A stretch of DNA of 64,000 bases from Gaeumannomyces sp. JS-464 (lineage: Eukaryota; Ascomycota; Sordariomycetes; Magnaporthales; Magnaporthaceae). The stretch is from NCBI GenBank assembly GCA_002197995.1, contig NGZR01000001.1:9734001-9798000 (forward strand). Reading direction: 5' to 3'. Below are positions 20,750-34,300 of this stretch, in pieces (within the stretch, counting starts at the first letter, position 1; each line of letters starts with the position of its first letter). The notes under the pieces were generated by a model. It saw nothing but the letters and a program-made list of their open reading frames with translations, was not told the origin of the DNA and did no database searches. The translations under genes were made by a program, and so were the position numbers.

Positions 20750-22164
20750 TACGTTTTTCGTAGTTCCAATTTCGACCTTTTCCTGCTATGCTTTGCAAAT
20801 ATGGATGCATTGCACGTTTACTTAAATAACACGCGTAACGAGCTTATAAAAACGACGGTACGCGCGTCCCGATTATAAAAAAGCACGGTTACCTTTGGTT
20901 TTTTTTAACGACGTTACTTACGTTACGACGGCAATTAGCTTTATAACGGAAATAAAAATCGCGGAAACAGTTTTCCTTACGAAAGTTAAGCTAAAGCGTA
21001 TATATAAGCGCTTTAGGCACCCATTTGTCGATAAATTTTGGAACATTTTAAAGCGTATAAAGCACGAAGCTAATCTTAACGCTTTGCTAATAATTAACCG
21101 AGTATGCCATTTTTGTTAAAAAAAGGGTTTTGCATTATAACGCTTTTAATTTAAACCTTAAGATAATATCGATTTTAATTACGAAATAATCGCAAACGTG
21201 TTTTATATCGATTATAAACTAGTTTTTTACGTAATTAATACGAGTATAGCTTTTAATGCTGCAACGCTTTTTAAAAAACATATCGGCAAAAAAAACGTGG
21301 GAAGCTTTTAAACGGTGCTAAATCGACGTTTATTTAAAGCCTTTTAACGTGATTTTTCACAATGCCGGTATTAATTTCGCCGTAAGCGAATTTTAAACGG
21401 AAGTAAAGTTTTTTAAAATTACTTATAAACAGGTTTTAATTAAAGCGTATTAATTAATCGGTAAAATTAAAAAATATTACGCTTTTTTACGCTAAACTTT
21501 TAATATTATCCGATAAAAATGCCTAATTATGCATTTCGAATCGGTGTTTTAAAAAACAGTAAAAGCCGTAAACGATACGGCCGGCCCCGACGGATTTATT
21601 TTTATATTGCTCGTTTTTAAAGCAATGCTTTAAATTAATAACGAATCGCCATTTTTATAAACCCAGGTATAAAAAGCCGTTATAATTAAGAAAGTTATAG
21701 CAAAAATCCGGATTTTACACAATAAGCGACGTGTGTAAAAAGCATTAGCTGCACGTAACGAACTAAACATAAAACGGGTGCTTTCGAGCTTTTTAGCTTT
21801 AAAAAGCGAGGTTTTGGTATTCCGGGAAAAAAACGGATGGCAAGGCCCGTATAAGGTCCTATTTATAACAAATACATTAGTTACGGTAAAAACGATTAAC
21901 GGCAACGCGACTTTTAAAAACACGGTGGTTAAACCTTATTATAAAATAAAAAAACCTATCGTGCAAAAATCCGAAAAGCAGCTAGCACCTTTCGAATACT
22001 TTAAGCTTAAACAATTAAAACGCCGAAAAAAACCCCTGAAAAAAAGGCCGCAAAACAGCAAAATAAAAAGCCCTAAAATTAAACAGCCATTTTGTTTAAA
22101 ATTACGGTATTACCTAAAGTCCCTAACAAACAAGGTCGCCTTTATAAAAACGCATAACCAATAG
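20750..22164 (+). pseudogene. Copia A integrase
   Basis: The N-terminal and core parts are broken (frame 20895-21119 encodes VTAISFITEIKIAETVFLTK and RPFVDKFWNILKR-like segments). The C-terminal part is open at 21778-22164: SEVLVFREKNGWQGPYKVLF then TFKNTVVKPYY. This matches the GDxVLVWREKxGWxGPYKLL ... FRSTVVKPY block of fungal Copia polyproteins just before the RT. A lysine-rich linker follows. Integrase would insert the cDNA copy. Confidence 0.75.
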
Positions 22165-22339
22165 TTGCAATAAAACGAAGCTTTTAGCAAATGCACACGA
22201 CGTTTTTAAACGTTAAAAAGCACTAATCCTATTAATTAACGATCCGATTTAAACAAAAAGGTAAAATTACAGCTCCCGGTTTACCATTTAAACAGTTAAT
22301 TTAATAAAAAACTAAACGCGCTTATCGGCGTTAAAGTAA

Positions 22340-23900
22340 TTAAACCGATTATTAATAAAACATTTAATAAAGCTACGATTTTTAAATTACGAATTGTAAA
22401 CGAGGTAAAAAGGCAAACCTTAAAGCCTTTTAAAAAATCGAAACTCGTGGCCATAAAATATAACGACGAAAAAAAACATAATATTTTTACGCAATCTTTT
22501 ACGATTATAAAATGCAGCTAACGATTGATTTTAGCGATCGCATTATCGCTTACGCTTATAAAGTTTAGTTTAATAATCCGAAATATTAGCTAAACGTACA
22601 CCTAATCGGAATTAAAATTGCAAAAAAAAACGTTTTTTTGCGCCTATTTAAGGAGTTGTTAATATGGTTTAAGCCGGGCACGTTATTTAAAATGATTAAA
22701 CCCTTTTACGAAATCGCGGAATTAGGTTTACATTGGTTCGTTATTTATTAAAAGCATTATAAAAAGCGTTTAAATTGCTAAACGTCGAGCTACGATTTTT
22801 GCTTGCTTATTTCGGAAAGCGGATAAAGCTTTAAAATTATAGGCATGCAAATAAACGACATTTTGAATTTTGGAAATCCGGACTTTTTAATAAAAAAAAA
22901 ATTAGCGATTTAAAAAGCAGGCTTTCGTGCAAAACCGAAATCGATTTTTAAGCCGGAAAACGAAGCCGATTTTAACGGGTGCAAAATCCTAATAGGAAGT
23001 TATAAGTTCGAAATTTAATAGAAGAAAATAAAATAAAAAGTTTAAGCTAATAAAAACGATTTAAAAAGCTTAAATTATAAGTATATCGTTTAAAAGCTTA
23101 AAACGCATATATTAGTTCCATATGCTAACCGGAAGCCGCATTCGATTATTTCGTAACGGCGTAAGCCAAAAACCCGGGATAAAAAAACGTGGTTAAGCTA
23201 AATAAAAGGATTAAATAGCAAATCGATAACGTATAAAAAGGCTAAAATACGTTTTATTAGATTTGCAAAAAGCCAACCTTTACGCTTTCGTAAACGGATT
23301 ATTCGCAAATAATCCAAATTTAAATTTACAAATCGAGTTCGTAATTATATTAAGTAATAAAAAAATCCGACGATTAAAAAACCAGCGTTTAACTAATCGA
23401 AAACATTTTGCATTAAACGTTAATTAAATGCAAAAGGGTTACGAAAAGCGTTTTCGCAAATGAGATTTACGGGATGGTTAACGGGTTCGATGCAGCTTAC
23501 GTTTTTAATTTAACGTTCGTAACGATTTTTAAAAGGTTAAACCAAAAAGCTTTAAAGCTAATAATTTATACCGATAGCTTTTCGCTATATTAATGCCTCG
23601 TACAATTAGGCATAATAGCGGAAAAAAAGCTTATAATCGATATTATAACACTTAAAAAATCCTACGAAAGCCGTAAAATCGATAAAATCCGTTAAATCGC
23701 AGGATTAAATAATTTAGTAAACGCGATAACTAAGGATTAGCTAAATAAAGCTTTGGAAGATTTAGTTATAAGCAATACGATAACGGTACGAAATAAACTT
23801 TTTGGTTAAAGCTATTGCGATTTTAAAACTACTGGTCGTTAGCGCAAAAAATTAGCAAACTAAGGCTTAAAAAATCATTTACACCGGTTAATACGAATAA
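22340..23900 (+). pseudogene. Copia A reverse transcriptase and RNase H
   Basis: With stops ignored, translation gives FKLRIVNEVK, SKLVAIKYNDEKKHNIFTQS and AIALSLTLIKFS, then RNISxTYTxS (Copia LYLRDITQAYVQS; catalytic Asp changed to Asn), LFKMIKPFYEIAELGLHWFV (family LKVVKPLYGIPEAGNHWF), and GMQINDILNFGN (family GLQTDDTLFLGD; the DD pair reads ND). In the RNase H part, IYTDSFSLY and CLVQLG and KLIIDIITLKKSYESRKIDK are seen at about 23560-23690. The loss of catalytic Asp by G-to-A fits RIP. Confidence 0.85.
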
Positions 23901-24647
23901 CTAAAAGCATAAAACTAGCAACGGTTACCGGGCGGCTCGGTGTTAAAGCACTTAATTTTATTAAACTTGCCGGCCAAAAAAAAGTTAAAGCAATTTAGGT
24001 ATGAAAACGATTTTTGTTTGCCTTTTGCAAAGCGCGGGCGAGCAAAGGATTTGCCTTTTCCCTTTTTAGCACGAGTTTTTTTAACGCCATTATTTGGGAC
24101 CGTTTTAACGCTAACTTAACCTTTTTTAACGGATTTGCCTTTGCTAGCTCTTTTAAAGCGAGTAAACACCATCGTGGTAATTAGTCGAGCAGTAAAATAG
24201 TAAAGCAAAAATCGGCAGGTAAGCAGGCAGGCAGCGGGGATATCGATATTTGTGGTTGTAAAAATTAAGTTCCAAATTACAACGATTAAAGCTTACGGCT
24301 TTTAAGATATTTTAAGCCTTTTAAGTTATACTTCCGATTTGCTTTTCCTATTACACCGATTAGCACGCACACGGCTTAATAGATTTTTATTAAGTTTATT
24401 TACTGCTATTATGCGCATTTAATCCGGCATTATTTAATTTTATAAGCGTTTAACTAAACATTGCCCCACTTTCTATTGTTTTTATTTACAGTTTTTACCG
24501 ATATTTAGCACAGTCCTTTTGCCTTTTTTTCTTTTGTTTTAAAAGCAGGTTACTAAATTCGGATTCCTTTGTTATTAGTATTGTAAAATCCCGGGATTTG
24601 AAAAACGAGCATTTATTAATGCACGCGTTTAAAGAAAGAATTGCCAG

Positions 24648-24883
24648 TGTTAATTCACGTAATTTAACGCGTGTATTTAAAAAGGGCCCACGCTTTGTAA
24701 AGCCGCAGGCTTACGGGCCGTGCGCTTTTACGAGCTTATAAAAGGGGATTTTGTAATCCCTTTTTTGTAATTAAATTCCTATACAAATATGCATTACTAT
24801 AAACACCAGTTTTAGATTTATAGATTTTTGTTTATTCCTTTTAAGAGATTTCCGTGCTTATAAAAGTACTACTCCTATTAACA
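24648..24883 (+). repeat. 3' LTR of Copia A
   Basis: 236 bp; here the TG...CA ends are intact. A purine tract AAAGAAAGAATTGCCAG immediately precedes it and is conserved next to the 3' LTR of B (30569-30590, reversed). Confidence 0.9.
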
Positions 24884-24888
24884 ATTTC

Positions 24889-27691
24889 CACTATTAAAGC
24901 ATATTTTCCTACTTTAAGTTTTTTATACGCTGTAAGGGTAAACCCGTAATTTGCATAAAACGTTGTAATTTTTATGCTTTTATAAATTAAGTTGTTATAA
25001 ACGAATTAAATATAAAAAATAGTTATATTTAATCGTTTTGTTTATAATTATTGTAATAACGTAAATACCATTTTATGGTTTAGTTCGTTCGCTTTATTTA
25101 TCCATTTATTTAAAAATGGTAAGTTATAAATAAAAAATTTTTTGCTTTTAGCTTATTCGTAAACCTTTTTTAAAACTTGCTTATAAATAGTTTGTTTTTA
25201 TCCATAATTAAACGGTTCGGCGTACCGTGTTCCGCTATTACGTGTTTAGCAAAAACGTACGTTAGCTTTATAACGTCGCTATTTTTTTTATATACTAAAA
25301 AAGCATATTTGGTAAACCTATTTACTATTATTAACACGTTATCGTACTTAATTTTAATTATCGGTTTTTTGGATTAAGTAAATTTAATAACGCAATTTAT
25401 AATAACTTTTTGCTATACTTCGTTTAGTGCTAATAAAAATTGCAATAACTTATACGGTTTATGTTTATTGGTTTTGTTTTTAGCACGGTTTTTGCAATTT
25501 TTTATTACATTTTATATTTCGGCTTACGTTTTTACAAACTTATAATGTTATTATAACTGTTTTCACGTTTTAATTACGTTTTAATAGCTATATACCAATT
25601 AGTTATAAACTTATTGGATTTTTTTTAAGGTTTAAACTTTTTTTACCGAACCGTTTTAGCGAATATCTTTTATACCGGGATTAAAAATCCGTTTAATCCT
25701 TCCGTTAAAATCACTTGTATTTTTTTTTAAATACTGCGACCTAATAGTTCGGTTATCAGTTTAAAACATTTGTTTAGCCGTTTTTTAACCCTTTTTAATA
25801 CTCGATTCGGATATCGTAATTTTGTAAAAACTCGTTTTAACGAATTTGTCGATTATTTAAGTTTTTATTAATAATAAAATATGTTAAATTTTTATAGCTT
25901 ATATATACTATAACCTAATATTTGGCTTTATAAAAATATAATCGCCACTTTTTAAATGTTTAAATAATTGTTAATGTTTTTTATTGTAAATTTAATAGTT
26001 AATTTAAATTTATTTAACTTTTGCGAAAAAAACACGTAAAGCTGCAACCGTTTTTGGTTGTTTCATTATTTAAATTAGCTATTAATCGCGTATTTTAACG
26101 CATTGGTTTCGATTTTAAAAGGTTTTTTTAAATTTAAAAATGCTAATATTAGCTTGCTTACCACGGCGTTTTATAATTGCTTAAAAGCTTTTTATTTTTA
26201 CATTTTTTAATAAAACAAATAGTTGTTTTTAATAAAATTCGTAAATAATATAGCGATTTTATTATAACTATCGATAAACCGTTAATAAAAATTTAAAAAC
26301 GCTAAAAACCTTTATACTTTCGTAACGTTTTTAAATATAAACCAATTTTTAACTTTTTCGACTTTTTTAAAGTTTATACAAACCTAACCTAATATAATTA
26401 CAAATTTTAAAAAAGTAACTTTTTATATATGCTATTTGCACTTTTCCGGTTTAACAAAAAGCTTTGCGCTAAATAACTTTTTAAGTACTTTATATACGTG
26501 CTATTTATATTTTTCTATTATTTCCGAAAAAATTAAAATATTATCCAAATACGTAAATACGAAAACGTTAAGTACTTTCGTAATACATGTTTAATTATTT
26601 TAAAACGTAGTTAATACATTAATAAAACCAAAAGTTATTAATAAAAACTTGTAATATTTAAACCTTATTTTAAAAGCTATTAACCACTTTTAACTTTTTT
26701 TTAATCCGTATTAAAATATAAGCCTTTCGTAAGTTTAAAACCGTAAAATACTAAGCTTTGCCAAGTTTATTTCGTAACTTGTTAATAAAAAGTAAAAAAT
26801 ATTGATTTTTAATTGTAACCTTAAATAGCGGGCGGTAATCGACGTACATTCGCTTTATCCCGTTTTTTTTTCTTTATAAAATCCCGTATTTTATTAAAAA
26901 GTCGAAAGGTTTAATATATCCCTTTTATAATTTTTTTTCTAATTATTCTTTTAACACTTTTCATTATCGGGGTTAAACTGGTATAGTTTTTAGTATTTAA
27001 GTTATATGTTTAGTTTAAATTTGATTTTAAAATCGAACGGTTTATATTTAAAAAGCACTGTTTTTACATCCTTTCGGAACAATTTCTCGTACTTGTAATA
27101 TTTTTCCGAAATACTCGCGAGCTATTTTTTAATATTGATTTAATCGTTTTAATTGCTTTCCATTTTGGATAATCGTATATTCGTCGATATTAAATGCAAA
27201 AATGTATTATTAAATTTTATTACCGTTATAACCTTTTTTTTGCTTTTTATATTTACGGTTTAAAGTTTGTAACTAGGAAACCGTTTTAATTATTTGTAGC
27301 TTTTTTATTAAATTAACCAGTAGTTTAATTTATTAGTAAATTATTTTTTTAAAATTAAAAAATTCCGAAAATAACATTTTTTCTTTTATATCCAGCTCGT
27401 GCAATATAATAGTAATATTTTTCTTACTCCAAGTGCGTAATATTACTAATCGTGTTTTTCGGTTTATTTATCATTTTTATAAGCGATAAATATTTCTTTA
27501 ACCGTTTTTAATTAATACGGTTAGCGTTTTTAACTTGTAAAAATTCCATATTGTTTAACCGTTTATAGCGATACATAATCGCTTTATGCTTCGCAGTTAA
27601 TTATTACGGTAACTTTTTTTTTAATATTCCATTTGGAACGTTAGTAAATTGTATAATCGACTCGATTTTGCTATCGCGAGGGTTTTTATTA
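24889..27691 (-). pseudogene. Gypsy C integrase core and reverse transcriptase
   Basis: Homologous to 54610-56650 of element D. On the minus strand the order is RT (about 26960-26100, including the CVDYR-like segment near 26830 and the region around the catalytic loop near 26560), RNase H, and integrase core (about 25500-25080). All frames are broken. Long plus-strand frames such as 25177-25377 are antisense. Confidence 0.75.
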
Positions 27692-27696
27692 GTTTT

Positions 27697-27966
27697 TATT
27701 AGTAAAAGTGTTACTTTTGTTAAAAGCCCAAAGCTTTTCCAAAGTAACACATAAAGATTTATAAATTTGGAGGGTTTTTATATTATGCATGTAAAGGAAG
27801 GAAATGTAGCTATAGGAAAAGGGGCTAATAGGCCTTTTTTTATTTACGAAATGGTTTGGGCTTTTAAGTTACGTGGGCCTTGTAAGCCTTGTAGGCTTTG
27901 GGAGCTTATTAAGCTTCCCAAGCCTTTAAATCCCTCGAATGCATGCGCCGGAATAACTATCCGACA
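27697..27966 (-). mobile_element. Solo LTR of a Copia-related family (E)
   Basis: About 270 bp. The first part (TATTAGTAAAAGTGTTACTTTTG, AAGATTTATAAATTTGGAGG, ATTATGCATG) aligns with the reversed LTR of Copia A/B, but the rest is different and richer in GC (GGGCCTTGTAAGCCTTGTAGG). Flanks are gtttt (27692-27696) and gtttc (27967-27971), a 5-bp duplication with one C/T change. The gag of element C continues beyond it. A 108-codon frame at 27767-28093 crosses its border and is not a gene. Confidence 0.5.
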
Positions 27967-27971
27967 GTTTC

Positions 27972-30329
27972 CGCCTTTTATTTCGTGCTTTTACTTAAGT
28001 GGTTTTTTTAATTTTTTAGTAAAAAAAAACAAATACCGTACGTTCGTTTTTATATCCGGGTCGAACGGGATATACGCTCGTGTAATTTCCTAATACTAAG
28101 CTTCCGCTTTTTATACTATATGCATTTTACACTTTTCGGTTTCGCACTTTCCCTAATCGAATGTGCTTATAACGCATAGCATTAAATACCTTTTGTTAGG
28201 TTTAAAAATTGCAACGAACTTATTAACACTAGTCGGTTTTTATTATAACAATTAAAATACTAATCGTGGTTTAATTTTAAATCCGTTTTTAAACTTTTAT
28301 AAAAAAAAAGTTGTATTTTAATTTAGGCTTAAAATGGAATTTGCATTTTTTATAAATGCATTTTGCTTAAAAAAGGTACAAATGTTTAAAGTGCACCAAA
28401 TCGATATTAAAGTGGTTTTAAAAATGCACTTTTTAATAATTTACGTTTTCAAACCTAGTGTTTGCGTATTTAACGTCCTAGTTGTTAACAAACTATAATA
28501 AAAGCTAACCGTTATCCCTTTTAATTAAAATGGCGTAGCATAATAGTTTATTAAGGTGTTTTAAAACTTTAACGTTTTAAAAACACTTCGAAACGTTAAA
28601 AGGCGTAAAAGCGCGTTAATCCTTTTAATTTGTTTAATTTTCGCGGATTATAAATATAAAAGTTACCCCGTTTAAGCTTTTTATTTATTTTTAAAACTTG
28701 GCCGTTTTTAAATTTATTTTAACGTTAATGTTTAAATCTTTAGGTTTGCGGAAAAAATAGGTTTAACTTAAAAGCTCCTTTTTTTATTAAACCCCGCTTT
28801 TTTGCGTATCGTTTATTAAGTTTGCTTTTTTTTAAGCTTTACGAAAAACAGCGTTGTTTGTTTTTTCCGAATTCGTAAACTTAAAAACGACGCGTTATTT
28901 TCCTTTACTATCGCATTCGATTTTTATAACTTTAAATATAACAATATTTCGTGGTTTTTAAAAGTGCTATTTAATAACCTTTTTATCGAACTAATACATA
29001 ATATATAATTCGTTGTAATAACATATTTAACTAAACGCTAACCCGAGGTATAATCCTTTTTATGTTAAGGTTTTTTACGTTTGTTAAAAGTTAATTACAT
29101 AGCGGTTATTATCCCGTTAAAAGCAGTTTATTTTAATATAACCGGTTTAACTGCATTTAAAACACTTCACGTCTTTTAAGTTTTGCTTTTGTTTTTTTAT
29201 TACTTTTATTATTAATAAGCGGCTTCCGCATTAAAGTTTATAAAACCTAGGTGCGTTTCGTAAACCGTAATAAGTTGCTATGTAACCTTTTTTTAATTGG
29301 TTTTATTATTTTATACCGCATTTTTAAAACCATATCCTTTTTTTTGTTATTATTCGTACAATTTATTGCTAATGCGAACCGCGGTTTTAACGTAATTTGT
29401 AAAAAACTTTATGTTGGTAAAAGTGGTACTCCTATAAACACGGAGATTTCTAAAAGGAATAAATAAAAATCTATAAATTTAAAACTGGTGTTTATAATAA
29501 TGCATGTTTATGTAGGAATCTAGTTACAAAAGGGGAATTACAAAATCCCTTTTTGTAAGCTCGTAGGAGCGCACGGCCCGTAGGCTTACGGCTTTACGAA
29601 GCGTGGGCCCTTTTTAAATGCACGCGTTAAATTACGTGGATTAACACTTTAAGCGATTTTGCTTCGCAAATTTATTTTTTACGTTTTTACGCAATCCGTT
29701 ATAAAAATGCAATATTAATGTAGCGTTGCTTTAATCGAGCTTAATGCTAATCCGTTAAAAATTTACGGCGTATTTGGCTACGGGTTTTCGTTATTTAAAA
29801 ACTGGCAAATCTTTTTTAGCAATTTAGGTTTCGTTAACCGTACCGAACATTTTTCCGACCTTTTTTTCCAAAGGTTTCGAAATTAGCGAAAATGATTTTA
29901 ATGGTTTTTTAACTACCTTTATACCTTTTAAAATAATCGCTTTAAATCGGTTAAAACCATTTTTTCACTTTACCGTTTAACTTAATAACAGCGTAAACGA
30001 CTTTTTATTCGTCGTTTATAAATTGCTGTTTGTAAAATTTAAAATAGCTTTTGCACTCGGTGAAAAACTTTTTAAATTTGCTATTTTCCCTTTTGTAAAA
30101 GTCCGAAAACGGGAATTTATACGCTCGGATTGCGATAAGTGCTTTAAAAAAACACCAATTTCGCAATAAATTACTTTATTTCGGTTTAACTTTTAACAAT
30201 TTCGTTTGTTATAAGTTTAAAAAAGCTAGCCGTGTTAGCGGTTTTATTAAAATCGTATTTAACACCGTTAAAAGTGAAAACCGTGGTTTTTTCCTTTTTA
30301 AACTTTTTGCTACTACTTATTATAACTGC
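27972..30329 (-). pseudogene. Gypsy C gag (interrupted by a solo LTR)
   Basis: The minus strand from 30330 to 27972, without 29412-29646, gives a Gypsy gag: TTVFTFNGVKYDFNKTAN near 30290-30230, YKFPFSD and KVVYAV segments, NFETFGKKVGKMFGTVNET (about 29900-29840), and ILHFYNGLRKNVKNKFAKQN (about 29720-29660). After the solo LTR come IDNKLYER-like residues (about 29370-29340). The part from 29400 back to 29220 is homologous to 45930-46120 of G. Gag would form the retrotransposon particle. Stops are frequent. Confidence 0.75.
29412..29646 (-). mobile_element. Solo LTR of the Copia A/B family (F)
   Basis: 235 bp, TGTTGGTAAAAG to GGATTAACA, in reverse orientation. Flanked by cttta at 29407-29411 and 29647-29651. 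The gag sequence of C is collinear with the gag of G across this point once the LTR and one copy of the duplication are removed. Confidence 0.88.
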
Positions 30330-30334
30330 ATTAT

Positions 30335-30568
30335 TATTAGTAGGAGTGGTACTTTTATAAACACGAAGATTTCCAAAAGGAATAAACAAAGGTTTATAAA
30401 TTTGGAACTGGTGTTAATAGTAATGCATATTTTGGAAAGAATTTAATTACAAAAAAGGGATCGCAAAATCCCTTTTTATAAGCTCGTAAAAGCGCACAGT
30501 TTATAAACCTGCCGCTTTACGAAACGTAAAGTTCCTTTTAATGCACGCGCTAATTACGTGGGTTAACA
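30335..30568 (-). repeat. 3' LTR of Copia B
   Basis: 234 bp; the plus-strand TG start is mutated to TA. Confidence 0.87.
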
Positions 30569-31349
30569 CTGGCAATTCTTTCTTTAAACGCGTGCATTAG
30601 TTAAATGCTCGTTTTCCAAATCCGGGGATTTAACAATACTAATAATAAAGGAATCCGGATTTAGCAATTTGCTTTAAAAACAAAGGGAAAAAGAAAAAAA
30701 GGAGGGGTTATGTTTAATATCGGTAAAAACTAAATAGGAATAATAGGAAGTGGGGCAATGCCTGGTTAAGCGCTTGTAAAATTAAGTGGCGCCGACTTAA
30801 ATGCGCGTAATAACGGTAAACAAGCTTAATAAAAATCTATTAAGCCGTGCGCTTATTAATTTGTAAAAATAAAAAGGAACGGATCGCGAGTATAACTTAT
30901 AAGGCTTAGCTTAGGATTTATAAAAAGCCGTAAATTGCTTTAATCGTTATAATTTTGGATTAGCTTTTTTATACTTATAACGCTTTAACTGCTTGCTTAC
31001 CTGCCGATTTCGGCTTCCTCATTTTGCTAATCGTTCGATTACCGCGATAATATCCTCCCGCTTTTTTAAATTTAACAAAAGAAAATCCGTCGCTAAAAGT
31101 TAAATTGGCATTAAAACGGTTTTAAACAGTGGCGTTAAAAGGACTCGTGCTAAAAAGGGAAAAGGTAAAACTTTTACTCGCCCGCGCTTTGCAAAAGGCA
31201 AACAAAGATCGTTTTTATGCTTAAATTATTTCAACTTTCTTTTGGCCGGCAAGTTTAATAAAATTAAGTGCTTTAACACCGAGCCGCCCGGTAACCGTTG
31301 CTAATTTTATGCTTTTAGTTATTCGTGCCAGCCGGTGTAAGTGATTTTT

Positions 31350-34300
31350 TAAGCCTTGGTTTGCCAATCTTTTGCGCTAACGACCGGTAGTTTTAAAATC
31401 GCAATAGCTTTAACAAAAAAGTTTATAACTAAATACTTTCGCGAAACTATTATTAATAAAGTATAATAGCTAATTCGTTGTTTAATTGCTTTAATGCTTT
31501 GTTAACCGTGCTTTCGCTTTTTTAAAATTTTGCGAAATAACGCACTACTACCAAATGTATAATCCTTTTTAAAAAGGAGGAATAAGCCGGTAAAGTTAAC
31601 GCTAATTTTATTAAAATAAATGCTATTAAGCGGAAAGCGGCGGGCCGCGTTACCGCTTAACGTATATTTAATGCGGCGTTTTTAAAAGCAAAGGATAGCT
31701 TATTTAATGCTTTTAACGATAACGAGGATAAAGATAAAAAGATGGTCGAAAAGAGAAAAAATGATAAAAATGCTAATAATATTAACAAATAAGCTGGTAA
31801 TGTGTTCGGCAATAGTAAAGGTTTTTCCTAAAGCTTAAAATAATCGTTCGTGGGATCGTTTTCCAGTTGTTTTAGCGTTTTAGTAATTTCGTTTTTTTAA
31901 TTACATTGTTAGCTATTTTTAAGTTATAACAAATCGATTTTAACTACCTTTTTTCGCTTTTTTTATTGTTTTTCGCGCTTTACTTAACCTTCGATTTGTA
32001 CCGTTGTCGTATTGTTTGTAACCAAAATTTTAAAGCCTTACTTAATTAATTTTTAATCATTGCGTTTGCCGGATTATTTAATCCTACGATCCAGTGGATT
32101 TCGTCGATTTCGCGCTTTTTATAAGATTTTTTAAATGCTATAACATCGATTATAAGCTTTTTTTCCGCTGTTATGCCTAATTGTATAAGGCATTAATACA
32201 GCGAAAAGCTATCGGTGCAAATTATTAGCTTCGGGGCTTTTTAGTTTAACTTTTTAAAAATCGTTGCAAGCGTTAAATTAAATACGTAAGTTATATCGAA
32301 CCCGCTAACCATCCCGTAAATTTCACTTGCGGAAACGCTTTTCGTAACCTTTTTGCATTTAATTAACGTTTAGTGCAAAATGTTCCCGATTAGCTAAAAG
32401 CTGTTTTTTTTATCGTTGGATTTTTTATTACCTAATATAATTACGAACCTAATTTATAAACGTAAGTTTAAATTGTTCGCGAATAATCCGTTTATAAAAA
32501 CGTAAAGGTTGGTTTTTTGCAAATTTAATGGAACGTATTTTAGTTTTTTTTAAGCGTTATTAATTTGCCATTTAATTACTAATATATGCGCTTTAAGCTT
32601 TTTAAACGACATATTTATAACTTAAGCTTTTTAAATCAGTTTTTATTAGTTTAAGCTTTTTACTTTGTTTTTTTTATTACACTTCGAGCTTATAATTTCT
32701 TATTAAAATTTTGCACCCGTTAAAGTCGGCTTCGTTTCCCGGCTTAAAAATCGATTTCGGTTTTGCACGAAAGCTTATTTTTTAAATCTTTAATTTTTCT
32801 TTTATTAAAAAGTCCGGATTTTTAAAATTTAAAATGTTGTTTATTTGCATGCTTACGATTTTAAAGCTTTATCCACTTTTCGAAATAAGTAAGCAAAAAT
32901 CGTAGCTCGACGTTTAGCAATTTAAACGCTTTTTATAATGCTTTTAATAGGTAACGAACTAATGCAAACCTAATTCCGCAATCCTGTAAAAAGGCTTAAT
33001 TATTTTAAATAACGTGCCCGGTTTAAACCATATTAACAACTTTTTAAATAAGCGTAGGAAAACGTCTTTTTACAGTTTTAATTCCGATTAAGTATACGTT
33101 TAACTAATATTTCGGATTATTAAATTAAATTTTATAAGCGTAAACGATAGTGCAATCGTTAAAATTAATCGTTAGCTGCATTTTATAATTGTAGAAAATT
33201 GCGTAAACATATTATGTTTTTCCTTATCGTTATATCCTATAGCCATAAGTTTCGATTTTTTAAAAGGTTTCGAGGTTTGCCTTTTTACTTCGTTTACAAT
33301 TCGTAATTTAAAAATGGTAGCTCCGTTAAAGGTTTTTCTAATAATCGGCTTAATTATTTTAGCGCCGATAAGTGCGTTTAGTTTTTATTAAGTTAATTGT
33401 TTAAATGGTAAACCGGGAGCTATAATTTTGCATTTTTGTTTAAATCGAATCGCTAATTGGTAAAATTGGTGCTTTTTAGCGCTTAAAAACGTCGTGTGCA
33501 TTTGTTAAAAGTTTCGTTTTATTACAATTGCTGGTTATGCGTTTTTGCAAAAGCGACCTCGTTTGTTAAAAACCTTAAATAATACCGTAATTTTAAATAA
33601 AATGGTTATTTAATTTTAGGGCTTTTTGTTTTGCTATTTTGCGGCCTTTTTTTCAGGGGTTTTTTTAGCGTTTTGGCTATTCGGGTTTAAAATACTCGAA
33701 AAATGCTAACTACTTTTCGAATTTTTATACGATAGGTTTTTTTGCTTTATAATAAGGTTTAACCATTGTCTTTTTAAAAGTCGCGTTGCCGTTAATCGTT
33801 TTTACCGTAATTAACGTGTTTGTTATAAATAGGACTTTATACAGGCTTTACCATCCGTTTTTTCCCCGGAATACCAAAACTTCGCTTTTTAAAGCTAAAA
33901 AGCTTGGAAGTACCCGTTTTATGTTTAGTTCGTTGCGTATAGCCAATGCTTTTTACATACGTCGCTTATCGTATAAAATTCGGATTTTTACCGTGGCTTT
34001 TTTAATTACAGCGGCTTTTTATACCTGGGTTTGTAAAGGTAGCGATTTATTATTAATTTAAAATATTGTTTTAAAAACGAGCAATGTAAAAATAAGTCCG
34101 TTAAAGCTGGCCGTATCGTTTACGGCTTTTACTGCTTTTTAAAACACCAATTTAAAGTGTATAATTAAGCACTTTTATCGTATAATATTAAAAGCCCGGC
34201 GTAAAAAAGCGTAATATTTTTTAATTTTGCCAATTAACTAATCCGTTTCGATTAGGACCTGCTTATAAATAATCCTAAAAAGTTTTGCTTTCGTTTAAAA

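Larger units (their letters stand above)
17902..24883 (+). mobile_element. Copia element A (6982 bp)
   Basis: Direct LTRs of 236 bp at 17902-18137 and 24648-24883 (TGTTAAT...TAACA; the 5' TG is mutated to TA). The target duplication is atttc at 17897-17901 and 24884-24888; element D has the undisturbed site near 54605. Internal order on the plus strand is gag, integrase, RT, RNase H, the Copia order. Many stops from RIP; no complete frame. It is inserted in the integrase region of Gypsy C. Confidence 0.92.

Noticed and set aside
27767..28093. A 108-codon gene
   Set aside because: It runs from solo LTR E into Gypsy gag antisense sequence and has no domain.
27697..29646. A small non-autonomous LTR element between E and F
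   Set aside because: 27972-29411 is collinear with the gag of the related Gypsy G (45930-46120 reversed), and F alone has a perfect cttta duplication, so E and F are separate solo LTRs.
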